This document shows, in pieces, positions 51,068 to 59,948 of a DNA stretch of 64,000 nt. This stretch comes from Ottowia sp047601385 (GTDB lineage Bacteria > Pseudomonadota > Gammaproteobacteria > Burkholderiales > Burkholderiaceae_C). Position 1 is the stretch's first letter, and every line of letters starts with the position of its first letter. Made by a program: the position numbers and the translations under genes. The stretch is from assembly GCF_047601385.1 (NCBI RefSeq), contig NZ_JASGJP010000001.1:1922001-1986000 (forward strand). Reading direction: 5' to 3'. The notes under the pieces are model-generated. The model worked only from the letters and a program-made list of their open reading frames with translations. It was not told the DNA's origin and did no database searches.

Positions 51068-51880
51068 GTGCGCCGCGTCTTCCCGCTCCTGCTCGCGCTG
51101 AGCCTCGTCGCCGGCTGCGCGACCGCGCCTTTGGCGCCCGCCGAGGCCGCGCGCCTGGCCGCTCTGCTGCCCGCCGATGCGCTGCTGCTGGGCGAGCAGC
51201 ACGACGCGCCCGAACACCAGCAGTTGCAGCGCCGCACCCTCCAATGGCTGGCCGCACGTGACGAACTGGCCGCGCTGGCGATCGAAATGGCCGAGCAGGG
51301 CCGCGGCACCGCCGGCCTGCCGCGCGGCGCGAGCGAAGCCGAGGTGCGCGCCGCGCTGGCCTGGCCCGAGCAGGGCTGGCCATGGGAGCGCTACGGCCCG
51401 ACGGTGATGGCCGCGGTGCGCGCCGGCGTGCCCGTGCTGGGCGCCGACCTGCCGCGCGCGCGCCTGCGCGAGGCCATGGCCGACGCCACGCTGGACGCCC
51501 GCCTGCCGCCGGCCGCGCTGCAGGCGCAGGCCGAGCGCATCCGCGAGGGCCACTGCAACGCGCTGCCCGAAGCGCAGATCGCGCCGATGACGCGCGTGCA
51601 GATCGCCCGCGACCGCGCCATGGCCGACACCGTGGCCGGCGCGCGCCAGCGCGGCCGCACGGTGCTGCTGGTAGCGGGCAACGGCCACGTGCACCGCACG
51701 CTGGGCGTGCCCGCGCACCTGCCGGCGGATTTACAGTCAAAAGTGGTTGTAGCGCGTTCCAGACAAGCGCCGGAAGCTACCGATTCAGGAGCAAAAACCA
51801 GCCAGGCCGATGCCGGCGCCGACCTGCTGTGGCCGACGCCGCCGCGCGACTACTGCGCGGCATTCAGGCGCCCTCAATAG
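51068..51880 (+). CDS. ChaN-family lipoprotein
   Basis: A 270-residue protein starting at GTG 51068. LLLALSLVAGCATA is a lipoprotein signal with lipobox VAGC. LPADALLLGEQHDAPEHQQL, LAALAIEMAEQGRG and VLLVAGNGHVHRTLGVP are features of the ChaN/haem-binding uptake-protein-like domain (DUF399). Residues about 222-244 (LQSKVVVARSRQAPEATDSG) are encoded by a class 1 repeat inserted before the C-terminal tail. Role in iron or haem handling is by family only. Confidence 0.82.
   Translation: MRRVFPLLLALSLVAGCATAPLAPAEAARLAALLPADALLLGEQHDAPEHQQLQRRTLQWLAARDELAALAIEMAEQGRGTAGLPRGASEAEVRAALAWPEQGWPWERYGPTVMAAVRAGVPVLGADLPRARLREAMADATLDARLPPAALQAQAERIREGHCNALPEAQIAPMTRVQIARDRAMADTVAGARQRGRTVLLVAGNGHVHRTLGVPAHLPADLQSKVVVARSRQAPEATDSGAKTSQADAGADLLWPTPPRDYCAAFRRPQ
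51729..51797. repeat. Class 1 dispersed repeat inside the ChaN-like gene
   Basis: TTTACAGTCAAAAGTGGTTG then TTCCAGACAAGCGCCGGAAG and CTACCGATTCAGGAGCAAAA. In the gene's frame it gives RSRQAPEATDSGAK, where QAP aligns with QAPAAPE of thiL and QAPTAPE of atuA. Confidence 0.8.
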
Positions 51881-52296
51881 CGCCGAGGATCGTTCGGGCG
51901 GCGATCGTGGCGGTTGGGCACGCCGTCGCGGTCGCGGTCGCGCCCATGGCGCGGCTGCGCATGACGCGGCTGCGGGTCCCAGCGCGGCGCCTGATAGACC
52001 CAGCGATCGCCCTGCGCGGCCCACGCGGGCGCCACGTAGGCGTAGCCGGGCCGCTCGCGCACCCAGTAGCCGCGCGTCCACACGTAGTGGCCGTGGCGCC
52101 ACTCGTAGTGGCCGGGCGCCCACGCCCAGCCGGGACGCGGGGGCGGCACCACCTCCGCGCGCGGCGGGGGCGGCGGACCGATCTGCACCGAGATGTAGGC
52201 CTGCGCCTGCGCGGCCGTGGGCAGGGCCAGGCCCGCCAGGCCGCCTGCCGCCACCGTGGCGGCCAGCAGCGCGGATTTGATCGTTGCGGTGTTCAT
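51874..52296 (-). CDS. YXWQ/YXWGXW-repeat exported protein
   Basis: A 140-residue secreted protein. Signal SALLAATVAAGGLAGLALPT...AQAQ. The mature part has Tyr/Trp repeats: WAPGHYEWRHGHYVW then TRGYWVRERPGYAYV and WVYQAPRW, ending in an Arg/Asp-rich tail (RDRDRDGVPNRHDRRPNDPR). Function is unknown; proteins of this type are small cell-envelope proteins in Burkholderiales. It overlaps the 3' end of the ChaN-like gene by 7 nt. Confidence 0.75.
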   Translation of the reverse strand: MNTATIKSALLAATVAAGGLAGLALPTAAQAQAYISVQIGPPPPPRAEVVPPPRPGWAWAPGHYEWRHGHYVWTRGYWVRERPGYAYVAPAWAAQGDRWVYQAPRWDPQPRHAQPRHGRDRDRDGVPNRHDRRPNDPRRY

Positions 52297-52448
52297 GCAT
52301 TGACTCCTTTCAGTGACCAGCGGCGACGAATCCATCATCGGCGCCTTCTGCCAATAGCGGGCGAGGCCGGCGCGAAGTTGACCGAACCGCATGTAAAACC
52401 CGGCTTTACAAAGGGCCCTGCCAGGCGCGCCTGCGACAATCGCGCCCG

Positions 52449-53303
52449 ATGCAAGCCACCGACACCCACATTCTGACCCTGTCGTGCCCCGACCAGCGCG
52501 GCATCGTGCACGCCGTCTCGGGCTTCCTGCTGGAGCGCGGCGGCAACATCGAGGAAGCGGCGCAGTACAACGACCACGGCACCGGCCTGTTCTTCATGCG
52601 CGTGCAGTTCTCCTGCGGCGATCTGAGCGCCGACGCGCTGCGCGCGCAGATCGGCGCGCTGGCCGAGCGCTTTTCCATGCGCTGGCAGCTGCACCAGGCG
52701 GCGCAGCCGATGCGCGCGGTGATCTTCGTCAGCAAGGAGGGCCACTGCCTGAACGACCTGCTGTTCCGCTGGAAGAGCGGGCTGCTGCCGCTCGACATCC
52801 GCGCCATCGTCAGCAACCACCGCGACTTCTACCAGCTGGCGGCCAGCTACAACGTGCCGTTCCACCACATCGCGGTGACCAAGGCCAACAAGGCGCACGC
52901 CGAGGAGCGGCAGCTGGAGATCATCGAGGCCGAGGGCGCCGAGCTGGTGGTGCTGGCGCGCTACATGCAGGTGCTGTCGGACGACATGTGCCAGCGGCTG
53001 GCGGGGCGCGCCATCAACATCCACCACAGCTTCCTGCCCAGCTTCAAGGGCGCCAAGCCCTACTACCAGGCGCACGACCGGGGCGTGAAGCTGATCGGCG
53101 CCACCGCGCACTACGTGACGGCCGACCTGGACGAAGGCCCCATCATCGAGCAGGACGTGGCGCGCGTCGACCACAGCGCCACCGTGGAGGACCTGACCGC
53201 CGTCGGCCGCGACACCGAGAGCCAGGTGCTGGCGCGCGCCGTCAAGTGGCACAGCGAGCACCGCGTGCTGCTGAACGGCCACCGCACGGTGGTGTTCCGC
53301 TGA
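52449..53303 (+). CDS. purU: Formyltetrahydrofolate deformylase
   Basis: Hydrolyses 10-formyl-THF to THF and formate, balancing one-carbon pools; 284 residues. The N-terminal ACT domain is HILTLSCPDQRGIVHAVSGF; the hydrolase domain has VSNHRDFYQLAASYNVPFHH, INIHHSFLPSFKGAKPY (catalytic His) and TADLDEGPIIEQDV (catalytic Asp). Complete length. Confidence 0.96.
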   Translation: MQATDTHILTLSCPDQRGIVHAVSGFLLERGGNIEEAAQYNDHGTGLFFMRVQFSCGDLSADALRAQIGALAERFSMRWQLHQAAQPMRAVIFVSKEGHCLNDLLFRWKSGLLPLDIRAIVSNHRDFYQLAASYNVPFHHIAVTKANKAHAEERQLEIIEAEGAELVVLARYMQVLSDDMCQRLAGRAINIHHSFLPSFKGAKPYYQAHDRGVKLIGATAHYVTADLDEGPIIEQDVARVDHSATVEDLTAVGRDTESQVLARAVKWHSEHRVLLNGHRTVVFR

Positions 53304-53307
53304 GCCT

Positions 53308-53997
53308 TCAGCCCCGCGCACCGAAGATCGCCGAGCCCACGCGCACCATCGTGCTGCCGGCGGCCACCGCCGCCTCCAGGTCGGCGCTCATCCCCATCGA
53401 CAGGGTGTCCAGCCCCAGGCCAGCCGCGTTCAACTGCTCGAAAAGGGCTCTGGCGCTGGCGTGGACTGCGCGGGCAGCTCCGAAATCAGGAGCAGGCTCG
53501 GGGATCGTCATCAGCCCGCGCAGGCGCAGCCGGGGCAGCGCGGCGACGGCGCGGGCCAGCGCCAGCGCCTCGGCCGGCGCCACGCCCGACTTGCTGGCGC
53601 CGCCGTCGATGTTGACCTGGATGCACACGTTCAGCGACGCCAGGCCCTCAGGCCGCTGGGCCGAGAGGCGCTCGGCAATCTTCAGCCGGTCCACCGTGTG
53701 CACCCAATCGAAGTGCTCGGCCACCAGGCGCGTCTTGTTGCTCTGCAGCGGGCCGATGCAGTGCCACGCCAGCGCGGCGCGCAAATCGGCCAGGGCGGCG
53801 ATCTTCTCCACCCCTTCCTGGACGTAGTTCTCGCCGAAGGCGCGCTGCCCGGCCTCGGCGGCCTGGCGCACGTCGGCGGCTCCGAAGGTCTTGGACACCG
53901 CCAGCAGCGTGACATCCTCCACGCCGCGGCCGGCCAGTTGGCAGGCTGTGGCGATACGTGCACGCACGTCTTGGAGCTTGCGGGCGATCGTCGTCAT
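53308..53997 (-). CDS. YggS-family pyridoxal phosphate homeostasis protein
   Basis: A 229-residue PLP-binding protein with an alanine-racemase-like barrel. LLAVSKTFGAADVRQAAEAG holds the PLP Lys; FGENYVQEGVEKIAAL, WHCIGPLQSNKTRLVAEHFD and LSMGMSADLEAAVAAGSTMV follow. It keeps free PLP low. It is divergent from pilT, a common arrangement in proteobacteria, with 62 nt between starts. Confidence 0.93.
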   Translation of the reverse strand: MTTIARKLQDVRARIATACQLAGRGVEDVTLLAVSKTFGAADVRQAAEAGQRAFGENYVQEGVEKIAALADLRAALAWHCIGPLQSNKTRLVAEHFDWVHTVDRLKIAERLSAQRPEGLASLNVCIQVNIDGGASKSGVAPAEALALARAVAALPRLRLRGLMTIPEPAPDFGAARAVHASARALFEQLNAAGLGLDTLSMGMSADLEAAVAAGSTMVRVGSAIFGARG

Positions 53998-54059
53998 AAT
54001 GCCCGCAGCGTATCAAACTGAAACGTCGGTTTCACCGTTTACATCCTTCAAGGCTCGCC

Positions 54060-55103
54060 GTGGACATTACCCAGCTGCTGGCATTCAGCGTCAAGAACAA
54101 GGCATCCGATCTGCACCTGTCGGCCGGCCTGCCGCCCATGATCCGCGTGAACGGCGACGTGCGCCGCCTCAACGTGGACCCGCTGGACCACAAGCAGGTG
54201 TTCGCGATGCTCTACGACATCATGAACGACACCCAGCGCAAGGTGTACGAGGAAAACCTGGAGGTGGACTTCTCGTTCGAGATCGAGGGCCTGGCGCGCT
54301 TTCGCGTCAACGCCTTCAACCAGAACCGCGGCGCCGCCGGCGTGCTGCGCACCATTCCCAGCAAGATCCTGACGCTGGAGCAGCTCGCCTGCCCCAAGAT
54401 CTTCGCCGACCTGGCGCTCAAGCCGCGCGGGCTGGTGCTGGTCACCGGCCCCACGGGCTCGGGCAAGTCCACCACGCTGGCGGCCATGGTCAACCACCTC
54501 AACGAGATGGAATACGGCCACGTGCTGACGGTGGAAGACCCGATCGAGTTCGTGCACGAATCCAAGAAGTGCCTGGTCAACCAGCGCGAGGTGGGCCCCA
54601 TGACGCACAGCTTCGCCAACGCGCTGCGCTCGGCCCTGCGCGAGGACCCGGACGCCATCCTGGTCGGCGAGATGCGCGACCTGGAGACCATCCGCCTGGC
54701 CATGACCGCCGCCGAGACCGGCCACCTCGTGTTCGGCACCCTGCACACCAGCAGCGCCGCCAAGACCATCGACCGCATCATCGACGTCTTCCCGGCCGAG
54801 GAGAAGGAGATGGTGCGCGCCATGCTGTCCGAATCCCTCCAGGCCGTGATCTCGCAGACGCTGTGCAAGCTCAAGGACGGCACCGGCCGCGTGGCGGCGC
54901 ACGAGATCATGCTGGGCACGCCCGCCATCCGCAACCTGATCCGCGAGGCCAAGGTGGCGCAGATGTACTCGTCGATCCAGACCGGCAACAGCATGGGCAT
55001 GCAGACGCTGGACCAGAACCTGACCGAGCTGGTGCGCCGCAACGTCATCAGCGCCGCCGAGGCCAGGTCGAAGGCCAAGATTCCAGAGAATTTCCCTGGT
55101 TAA
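54060..55103 (+). CDS. pilT: Type IV pilus retraction ATPase PilT
   Basis: Hexameric ATPase that retracts type IV pili (twitching); 347 residues from GTG 54060. MDITQLLAFSVKNKASDLHL at the N-terminus, Walker A VTGPTGSGKSTTLAAMVNHL, the Asp box GEMRDLETIRLAMTAAETGH and the AIRNLIREAKVAQMYSSIQT segment needed for retraction are present. It is followed by pilU. Confidence 0.96.
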   Translation: MDITQLLAFSVKNKASDLHLSAGLPPMIRVNGDVRRLNVDPLDHKQVFAMLYDIMNDTQRKVYEENLEVDFSFEIEGLARFRVNAFNQNRGAAGVLRTIPSKILTLEQLACPKIFADLALKPRGLVLVTGPTGSGKSTTLAAMVNHLNEMEYGHVLTVEDPIEFVHESKKCLVNQREVGPMTHSFANALRSALREDPDAILVGEMRDLETIRLAMTAAETGHLVFGTLHTSSAAKTIDRIIDVFPAEEKEMVRAMLSESLQAVISQTLCKLKDGTGRVAAHEIMLGTPAIRNLIREAKVAQMYSSIQTGNSMGMQTLDQNLTELVRRNVISAAEARSKAKIPENFPG

Positions 55104-55146
55104 CGCCCGCCAGACAAGCGCCAGCAGCTATAAATTCAGGAGTTCA
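55104..55146. repeat. Class 1 dispersed repeat (half) between pilT and pilU
   Basis: TTAACGCCCGCCAGACAAGC then GCCAGCAGCTATAAATTCAG ending GAG. The left outer part is missing. The repeat's terminal CAGGAG lies 6 nt before the pilU ATG and is its ribosome-binding site. Confidence 0.85.
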
Positions 55147-55147
55147 C

Positions 55148-56284
55148 ATGGAACGCGACCAAGCCAGCAAGTTCATCAACGACCTGCTCCGGCTCATGCT
55201 CACGCGCAAGGGCAGCGACCTGTTCATCACGGCCGACTTCCCGCCCGCCATCAAGGTGGACGGCAAGATCACCAAGGTCTCGTCGCAGAACCTCACCGCC
55301 GCCCACACGCTGGCGCTGGTGCGCGCGGTGATGAACGACAAGCAGGCGGCCGAGTTCGAGCGCACCAAGGAGTGCAACTTCGCCATTTCGCCGGCCGGCA
55401 TCGGGCGCTTCCGCTGCAACGCCTTCATGCAGCAGGGCCACGTCGGCATGGTGATGCGCGTGATCCCGCAGGAGCTGCCCACCATCGACGGCCTGGGCAT
55501 GCCCCAGGTGCTGAAGGACGTGGCCATGTCCAAGCGCGGCCTGTCGATCCTGGTGGGCGCCACCGGCTCGGGCAAGTCCACCACGCTGGCGGCCATGGTG
55601 GACTGGCGCAACCTCAACAGCCACGGCCACATCATCACGGTGGAAGACCCGGTGGAATTCGTGCACCCGCACAAGAACTGCATCGTCACCCAGCGCGAGG
55701 TCGGCCTCGACACCGACGACTGGGAGGCGGCGCTGAAGAACTCGCTGCGCCAGGCGCCCGACGTCATCCTGATGGGCGAAATCCGCGACCGCGAGACCAT
55801 GGAGCACGCCGTCGCCTTCGCCGAGACCGGCCACCTGTGCCTGGCCACGCTGCACGCCAACTCGGCCAACCAGGCGCTGGACCGCATCATCAACTTCTTC
55901 CCCGAGGAGCGGCGCGCCCAGCTGCTGATGGACCTGTCGCTGAACCTGCGCGCCCTGATCTCGCAGCGCCTGATCCCCAAGCAGGACGCCAAGGGCCGCA
56001 CCGCGGTGGTCGAGGTCATGCTGAACTCGCCGCTGATCGCCGACCTGATCTTCAAGGGCGAGGTGGGCGAGATCAAGGACGTGATGAAGCGCAGCCGCGA
56101 GCTGGGCATGCAGACCTTCGACCAGGCGCTGTTCGACGCCTTCGAGGCCAACCTCATCACCTACGAGGACGCGCTGCGCAACGCCGACTCGATGAACGAC
56201 CTGCGCCTGCAAATCAAGCTGACCAGCAAACGTGCCAAGGACCGCGACCTGGCGGCCGGCACCGAGCACTTGCAGATCGTCTGA
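55148..56284 (+). CDS. pilU: PilT/PilU family type IV pilus ATPase PilU
   Basis: Accessory retraction ATPase; 378 residues. MLTRKGSDLFITADFPPAIK, Walker A VGATGSGKSTTLAAMVDWRN, GEIRDRETMEHAVAFAETGH and ISQRLIPKQDAKGRTAVVEV are PilU features. It works with PilT in twitching. Its ribosome-binding site is supplied by the class 1 repeat upstream. Confidence 0.96.
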   Translation: MERDQASKFINDLLRLMLTRKGSDLFITADFPPAIKVDGKITKVSSQNLTAAHTLALVRAVMNDKQAAEFERTKECNFAISPAGIGRFRCNAFMQQGHVGMVMRVIPQELPTIDGLGMPQVLKDVAMSKRGLSILVGATGSGKSTTLAAMVDWRNLNSHGHIITVEDPVEFVHPHKNCIVTQREVGLDTDDWEAALKNSLRQAPDVILMGEIRDRETMEHAVAFAETGHLCLATLHANSANQALDRIINFFPEERRAQLLMDLSLNLRALISQRLIPKQDAKGRTAVVEVMLNSPLIADLIFKGEVGEIKDVMKRSRELGMQTFDQALFDAFEANLITYEDALRNADSMNDLRLQIKLTSKRAKDRDLAAGTEHLQIV

Positions 56285-56309
56285 GTTCCCTACGGCCCGG
56301 GAGCACTGC

Positions 56310-57254
56310 TCAGCGCGGGGTCGCCGCCGCCAGTCCCGCGAGCATGCCCGCCGTGACCACCACCAGCCCCAGCACGGCCAGGCCCGACGGTTTCTCGCCC
56401 AGGAACAGCCAGGCCTGGGCGACGGCAAACACGGGCACGAGCGCGGCGAAGGAGGAGCCCAGCGGCGGCCCCAGCAGCGCCACCGCCTTGCTGTAGAGGT
56501 ACAGGGCGAGGACGGACACCATCGCCCCTTGATAAAAGGCTTGCGCCAGCACCTCCCCTGGAGGTGCACCCAGCAGGGACAAGCCTTTCACCGCGAAGTA
56601 CCACGGGCTGTAAGCCAGTGCCGACACCACCGAAACCACCGCGGTGGCGTGCAGCGCGCCCACCGCGAACACCTTGGTCGAAACGGTATAGACCGCCCAC
56701 AGCACCCCCCCGAACACAAACAGCCCGATCGCGGCGCCGCTTCCCGCCGCGCCGCGCAACTCCGGATACCCGGCCAACGCGATGCCGGCCAGGATGGCGC
56801 CTACGGCAGCCCAGCCGCGCTTCGACAAGCGCGTCTTCAGGCAGCACGCGCTCAGCAGGACCGAGCAGGCGATCATGGTCCCCGGCGTCACGATCGCGAA
56901 CAGGCCCACGGGCGCCCGTGCCAGCCCGTGCGAGACGACCAGCATGTAGGGCGCGCCAATGCCGGCGACCATCAGCACCACCGCCAACGGCCCCAGCCCC
57001 GCGAAGCCCGCGCGGAGCACGACAGGCCACAGCAGCGCCCCCGACACGGCGAACCGCAGAAACGTGACGTCGTACATATCCAGCGAGGAGTGCGCGACGC
57101 CGAAGCGCGTCATCACCGGAAAGCCGCCCCAGATCAGCGCCGCCGCCAATCCGCAACCGATGCCCAGCCAGCGCGGGCGACGTTCTGTGTTCAACTCAGG
57201 CTCCTCTGGATGGCCCGCCGGCGGCGCGGCCACATTCGCACTTACGTTTTCCAT
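56310..57254 (-). CDS. DMT-superfamily (EamA) transporter
   Basis: A 314-residue inner-membrane exporter with ten hydrophobic helices in two EamA halves (GLAAALIWGGFPVMTRFGVA; IGLFVFGGVLWAVYTVSTKV). Substrate unknown; family members export amino acids, metabolites or drugs. ATG at 57254 is chosen because the operator pair starts 3 nt upstream. It is divergent from a TetR gene that probably represses it. Confidence 0.85.
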   Translation of the reverse strand: MENVSANVAAPPAGHPEEPELNTERRPRWLGIGCGLAAALIWGGFPVMTRFGVAHSSLDMYDVTFLRFAVSGALLWPVVLRAGFAGLGPLAVVLMVAGIGAPYMLVVSHGLARAPVGLFAIVTPGTMIACSVLLSACCLKTRLSKRGWAAVGAILAGIALAGYPELRGAAGSGAAIGLFVFGGVLWAVYTVSTKVFAVGALHATAVVSVVSALAYSPWYFAVKGLSLLGAPPGEVLAQAFYQGAMVSVLALYLYSKAVALLGPPLGSSFAALVPVFAVAQAWLFLGEKPSGLAVLGLVVVTAGMLAGLAAATPR

Positions 57255-57256
57255 CT

Positions 57257-57290
57257 TTGACAATGATGTCATGTTTGACTGATATGTCAA
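57257..57290. promoter_or_regulatory. Tandem TetR-type operators (TTGAC-N6-GTCAA)
   Basis: Site 1, 57257-57272: TTGAC-AATGAT-GTCAT (one mismatch). Site 2, 57275-57290: TTGAC-TGATAT-GTCAA (perfect). The two centres are 18 nt apart, which places both on nearly the same DNA face shift seen with dimer pairs. They occupy the space between the divergent EamA and TetR genes. Confidence 0.75.
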
Positions 57291-57338
57291 TGATGGGAGG
57301 CGCCACGCACCATCCCGAGCGGACATGAAAGGAAGGCA

Positions 57339-57974
57339 TTGGCAGGCGTCAAGCAGTTCGACGAAGAGGCGGCGCTCGCGGCCGCGCTGGAGCTCTTCTG
57401 GCGCCAGGGCTTCGCCGCGACCTCGATGCCGGCGCTGGCCCAGGCCACGGGTGTGCAGCGGGGCTCGCTCTACAACGCCTATGGCGACCGGGAAGCGCTC
57501 TTCCTGAGGGCCTTCGACCTGTACGCGGCGCGCTTCCTGGAAGCGGCCGCCGCCAGCCTCCAGGGCGACGATGCCGGGCAGATGCTGACCCGGTTCTTCG
57601 ATGCAGCCGTCGCCAACATGACTACGGGATCACCCTCGCGCGGCTGCCTGACGACCAAGACCGCGACCGATGGCAGCATGGACAGCGAGCGCATCCGGGC
57701 GCGGGTACAGGACTTGCTGAACCGTCTTACGGCCCTGGTGGAAGCGGCGCTGCAACGCCCCGCGATCCGCGGGCAACTGGCCTCGGAACCAGCGGAGGCT
57801 GCCGCCATCGTCGTCACCTTCACCCGCGGACTTGCCGTGATGGAACGCGTCCACGGCGACCGGGCCGCGCTGCTGCGCACGGCCTACGCCCTGGTACGCC
57901 TGCTGATCACAGGCGCCGCGAAGCCACCATCGACGGCGCCCACGGCCCGATCGCGGCGCGCGGCAGGCACCTAG
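57339..57974 (+). CDS. TetR/AcrR-family transcriptional regulator
   Basis: A 211-residue regulator. The HTH is ALAAALELFWRQGFAATSMP then ALAQATGVQRGSLYNAYGDR. The C-terminal domain (TGSPSRGCLTTKTATD) fits the subgroup with a conserved GCL motif. TTG at 57339 has AAAGGAAGG upstream. Divergent from the EamA exporter, it likely represses that gene and itself through the tandem operators. Confidence 0.88.
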   Translation: MAGVKQFDEEAALAAALELFWRQGFAATSMPALAQATGVQRGSLYNAYGDREALFLRAFDLYAARFLEAAAASLQGDDAGQMLTRFFDAAVANMTTGSPSRGCLTTKTATDGSMDSERIRARVQDLLNRLTALVEAALQRPAIRGQLASEPAEAAAIVVTFTRGLAVMERVHGDRAALLRTAYALVRLLITGAAKPPSTAPTARSRRAAGT

Positions 57975-58016
57975 AATGAATGCACGCGCCTTTCGGCAGC
58001 GCACGAACACCGTCTC

Positions 58017-58934
58017 ATGAGCACCCCGATCAATCCCCGCAGCTACGACCCCACGCCCGCCCGCCGCGTCGCCTTTCTCGGCCTCGGCGTGATGGGCTAC
58101 CCCATGGCCGGCCACCTGGCGCTGGCCGGCCACGAGGTCACCGTCTACAACCGCAGCGCTAGCAAATCAGAAGCATTCACCGCACAGCTGGCGGGCGCTG
58201 GCAAGGTAAAACGCACCGAAACCCCGGCGCTGGCGGCGGCCGGCGCCGACATCGTGTTCTGCTGCGTCGGCAACGACGACGACCTGCGCTCGGTGGTGCT
58301 GGGGAAGCACGGCGCCTTCGCCGGCATGCGGCCCGGCGCGGTGTTCGTGGACCACACCACCGCCTCGGCCAACGTGGCGCGCGAGCTGGATTCGGCGGCG
58401 CGCGCGCTGGGCCTGCACTTCATCGACGCGCCCGTCTCCGGCGGCCAGGCCGGCGCGCAGAACGGCCAGCTGACGGTGATGTGCGGCGGCGAGCCGGCGG
58501 TGTTCGAGCAGGTGCGGCCGGTGGTGATGGCCTTCGCGCGCGCTGTCACGCTGCTGGGCCCGAGCGGCGCCGGGCAGCTGACCAAGATGGTCAACCAGAT
58601 CTGCATCGCCGGGCTGGTGCAGGGCCTGTCGGAAGCCATCGCCTTCGGCCAGCGCGCCGGGCTGGACATGGCGCAGGTGCTGGAGGTCATCGGCAAGGGC
58701 GCGGCGCAGAGCTGGCAGATGGACAACCGCGGCAAGACCATGGTCGAAGGCAGGTTCGACTTCGGCTTCGCCGTCGACTGGATGCGCAAGGACCTGGGCC
58801 TGGTGCTCGACGAGGCCCAGCGCAACGGCGCCCTGCTGCCCGTCACCGCCCTGGTGGACCAGTTCTACGCCGACGTGCAGCGCCACGGCGGCCACCGCTG
58901 GGACACCTCCAGCCTGATCACGAGACTGAAGTAG
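58017..58934 (+). CDS. NAD(P)-dependent beta-hydroxyacid dehydrogenase (3-hydroxyisobutyrate dehydrogenase/GarR-like)
   Basis: A 305-residue oxidoreductase. VAFLGLGVMGYPMAGHLALA is the Rossmann GxGxxG; FVDHTTASANVARELDS and FIDAPVSGGQAGAQNGQLTV (substrate loop) follow; GAGQLTKMVNQICIAGLVQG contains the catalytic Lys. The C-terminal part (DFGFAVDWMRKDLGLVLDEA) is typical. Substrate could be 3-hydroxyisobutyrate, tartronate semialdehyde or similar. The region about 45-62 overlaps a weak class 1-like sequence. Confidence 0.9.
   Translation: MSTPINPRSYDPTPARRVAFLGLGVMGYPMAGHLALAGHEVTVYNRSASKSEAFTAQLAGAGKVKRTETPALAAAGADIVFCCVGNDDDLRSVVLGKHGAFAGMRPGAVFVDHTTASANVARELDSAARALGLHFIDAPVSGGQAGAQNGQLTVMCGGEPAVFEQVRPVVMAFARAVTLLGPSGAGQLTKMVNQICIAGLVQGLSEAIAFGQRAGLDMAQVLEVIGKGAAQSWQMDNRGKTMVEGRFDFGFAVDWMRKDLGLVLDEAQRNGALLPVTALVDQFYADVQRHGGHRWDTSSLITRLK
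58150..58210. repeat. Possible degenerate class 1 repeat inside the dehydrogenase gene
   Basis: CGCAGCGCTAGCAAATCAGA and AGCTGGCGGGCGCTGGCAAG resemble the antisense form, and the peptide EAFTAQLAGAGK is in the family frame. Relatives have almost the same length here, so it may be chance or conversion. Confidence 0.3.
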
Positions 58935-59135
58935 CGTCGCAAACCGCGTTCTGCGCCGCCGGCCCTCATGCGTTGCCGGGGAGCGAGAGAAAGGCTTCTA
59001 TCCGCGCGCTGGCACCTATCGCCGGCAGCGCGCACAACCTCCACGATTCGGATGGCCGCGGAGCAGGCCATGCCAGCGCACCCGGGAAAGGGGTGGCGCG
59101 CAACAGCGCGCAGCGCGTGGAGCCTGGGGGTGAGC

Positions 59136-59948
59136 CTACTTCACCGGCGGGAGCGTCTGAACCTGTAGGGGTTGCGCCGGCTGCACGATGGTCGGCTGCG
59201 TCACCGGGTGGGTGACCACGCCGTCGCCCACGGCCGCGCCGCCGGCGGCGCTGGTGGCCGGGGCCACCGCGGCCGAGCCCGGGGTAACGGCGTCCACGCT
59301 GGACACCGGGGCCGGGGCGGCGCTGGTGCCGGTCGGGTCGCTCGGGTGCAGCGCCGCCTGCTCGCTGATGAAGTCGACCACCCGCACCACGCGCTGCACG
59401 CCGCCGGTGGTGCGCGCCACCTCGGTGGCCAGCTCGGTCTCGCGCTTCGTCAGGCGGCCCATCAGGTAGACCGTGCCGCGCTCGGTCACCACCTTGATGC
59501 TGTTGCCGGGCACGCCGTTGGCGTTGAGCAGGTTGGTCTTGACCTTGCTGGTGAGCAGGGTGTCGTTGGCACGCTGGCCGAAGGTGGAGTCGGGCATCAC
59601 GGCCAGCTCGTTGACCACGCCCATCACCTCGGGCACGCTGGCCGCCGCCGCCTGCGCGCGCTGGCGGTCCTCGGCCGTGGGCACCTCGCCGGTGAGCAGC
59701 ACCTTGCGGTAGAAGCTGACGACGGACACGTTGCCGCGCCGGCCGAGCGCGTCCGACACGCGCGAGGCGGCGCGCAGCTCGATGGTCTGGTCGTCCAGCT
59801 GCGTCTGCGGGCTGCGCCGGTCGGTGGCCACGATGCCGCCGACGGCGGCGGCGCCGCCGACCACGGCCGCCGCGCAGCCGGCCAGGAGGGTGCCGGCAAC
59901 GGCCAGCGCGGCGCCCAGGGCGGCCAGACGGTGGTGTTTCTTGTTCAT
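59136..59948 (-). CDS. BON-domain lipoprotein (DolP/YraP-like)
   Basis: A 270-residue envelope lipoprotein. Signal LAALGAALAVAGTLLAGCAA has lipobox LAGC. Two BON domains: RVSDALGRRGNVSVVSFYRK...VLLTGEVPT and DTLLTSKVKTNLLNANGVPG...RGTVYLMGRLTKRE. The C-terminal about 70 residues are a low-complexity tail. E. coli DolP keeps the outer membrane intact. ATG overlaps the diaA stop. Confidence 0.88.
   Translation of the reverse strand: MNKKHHRLAALGAALAVAGTLLAGCAAAVVGGAAAVGGIVATDRRSPQTQLDDQTIELRAASRVSDALGRRGNVSVVSFYRKVLLTGEVPTAEDRQRAQAAAASVPEVMGVVNELAVMPDSTFGQRANDTLLTSKVKTNLLNANGVPGNSIKVVTERGTVYLMGRLTKRETELATEVARTTGGVQRVVRVVDFISEQAALHPSDPTGTSAAPAPVSSVDAVTPGSAAVAPATSAAGGAAVGDGVVTHPVTQPTIVQPAQPLQVQTLPPVK

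Noticed and set aside
53425..53480. Class 1 repeat inside yggS
   Set aside because: A short similarity (GGAGCTGCCCGCGC and GCCAGCGCCAGAG) is in the family frame, but relatives have the same length here, so I treat it as chance.
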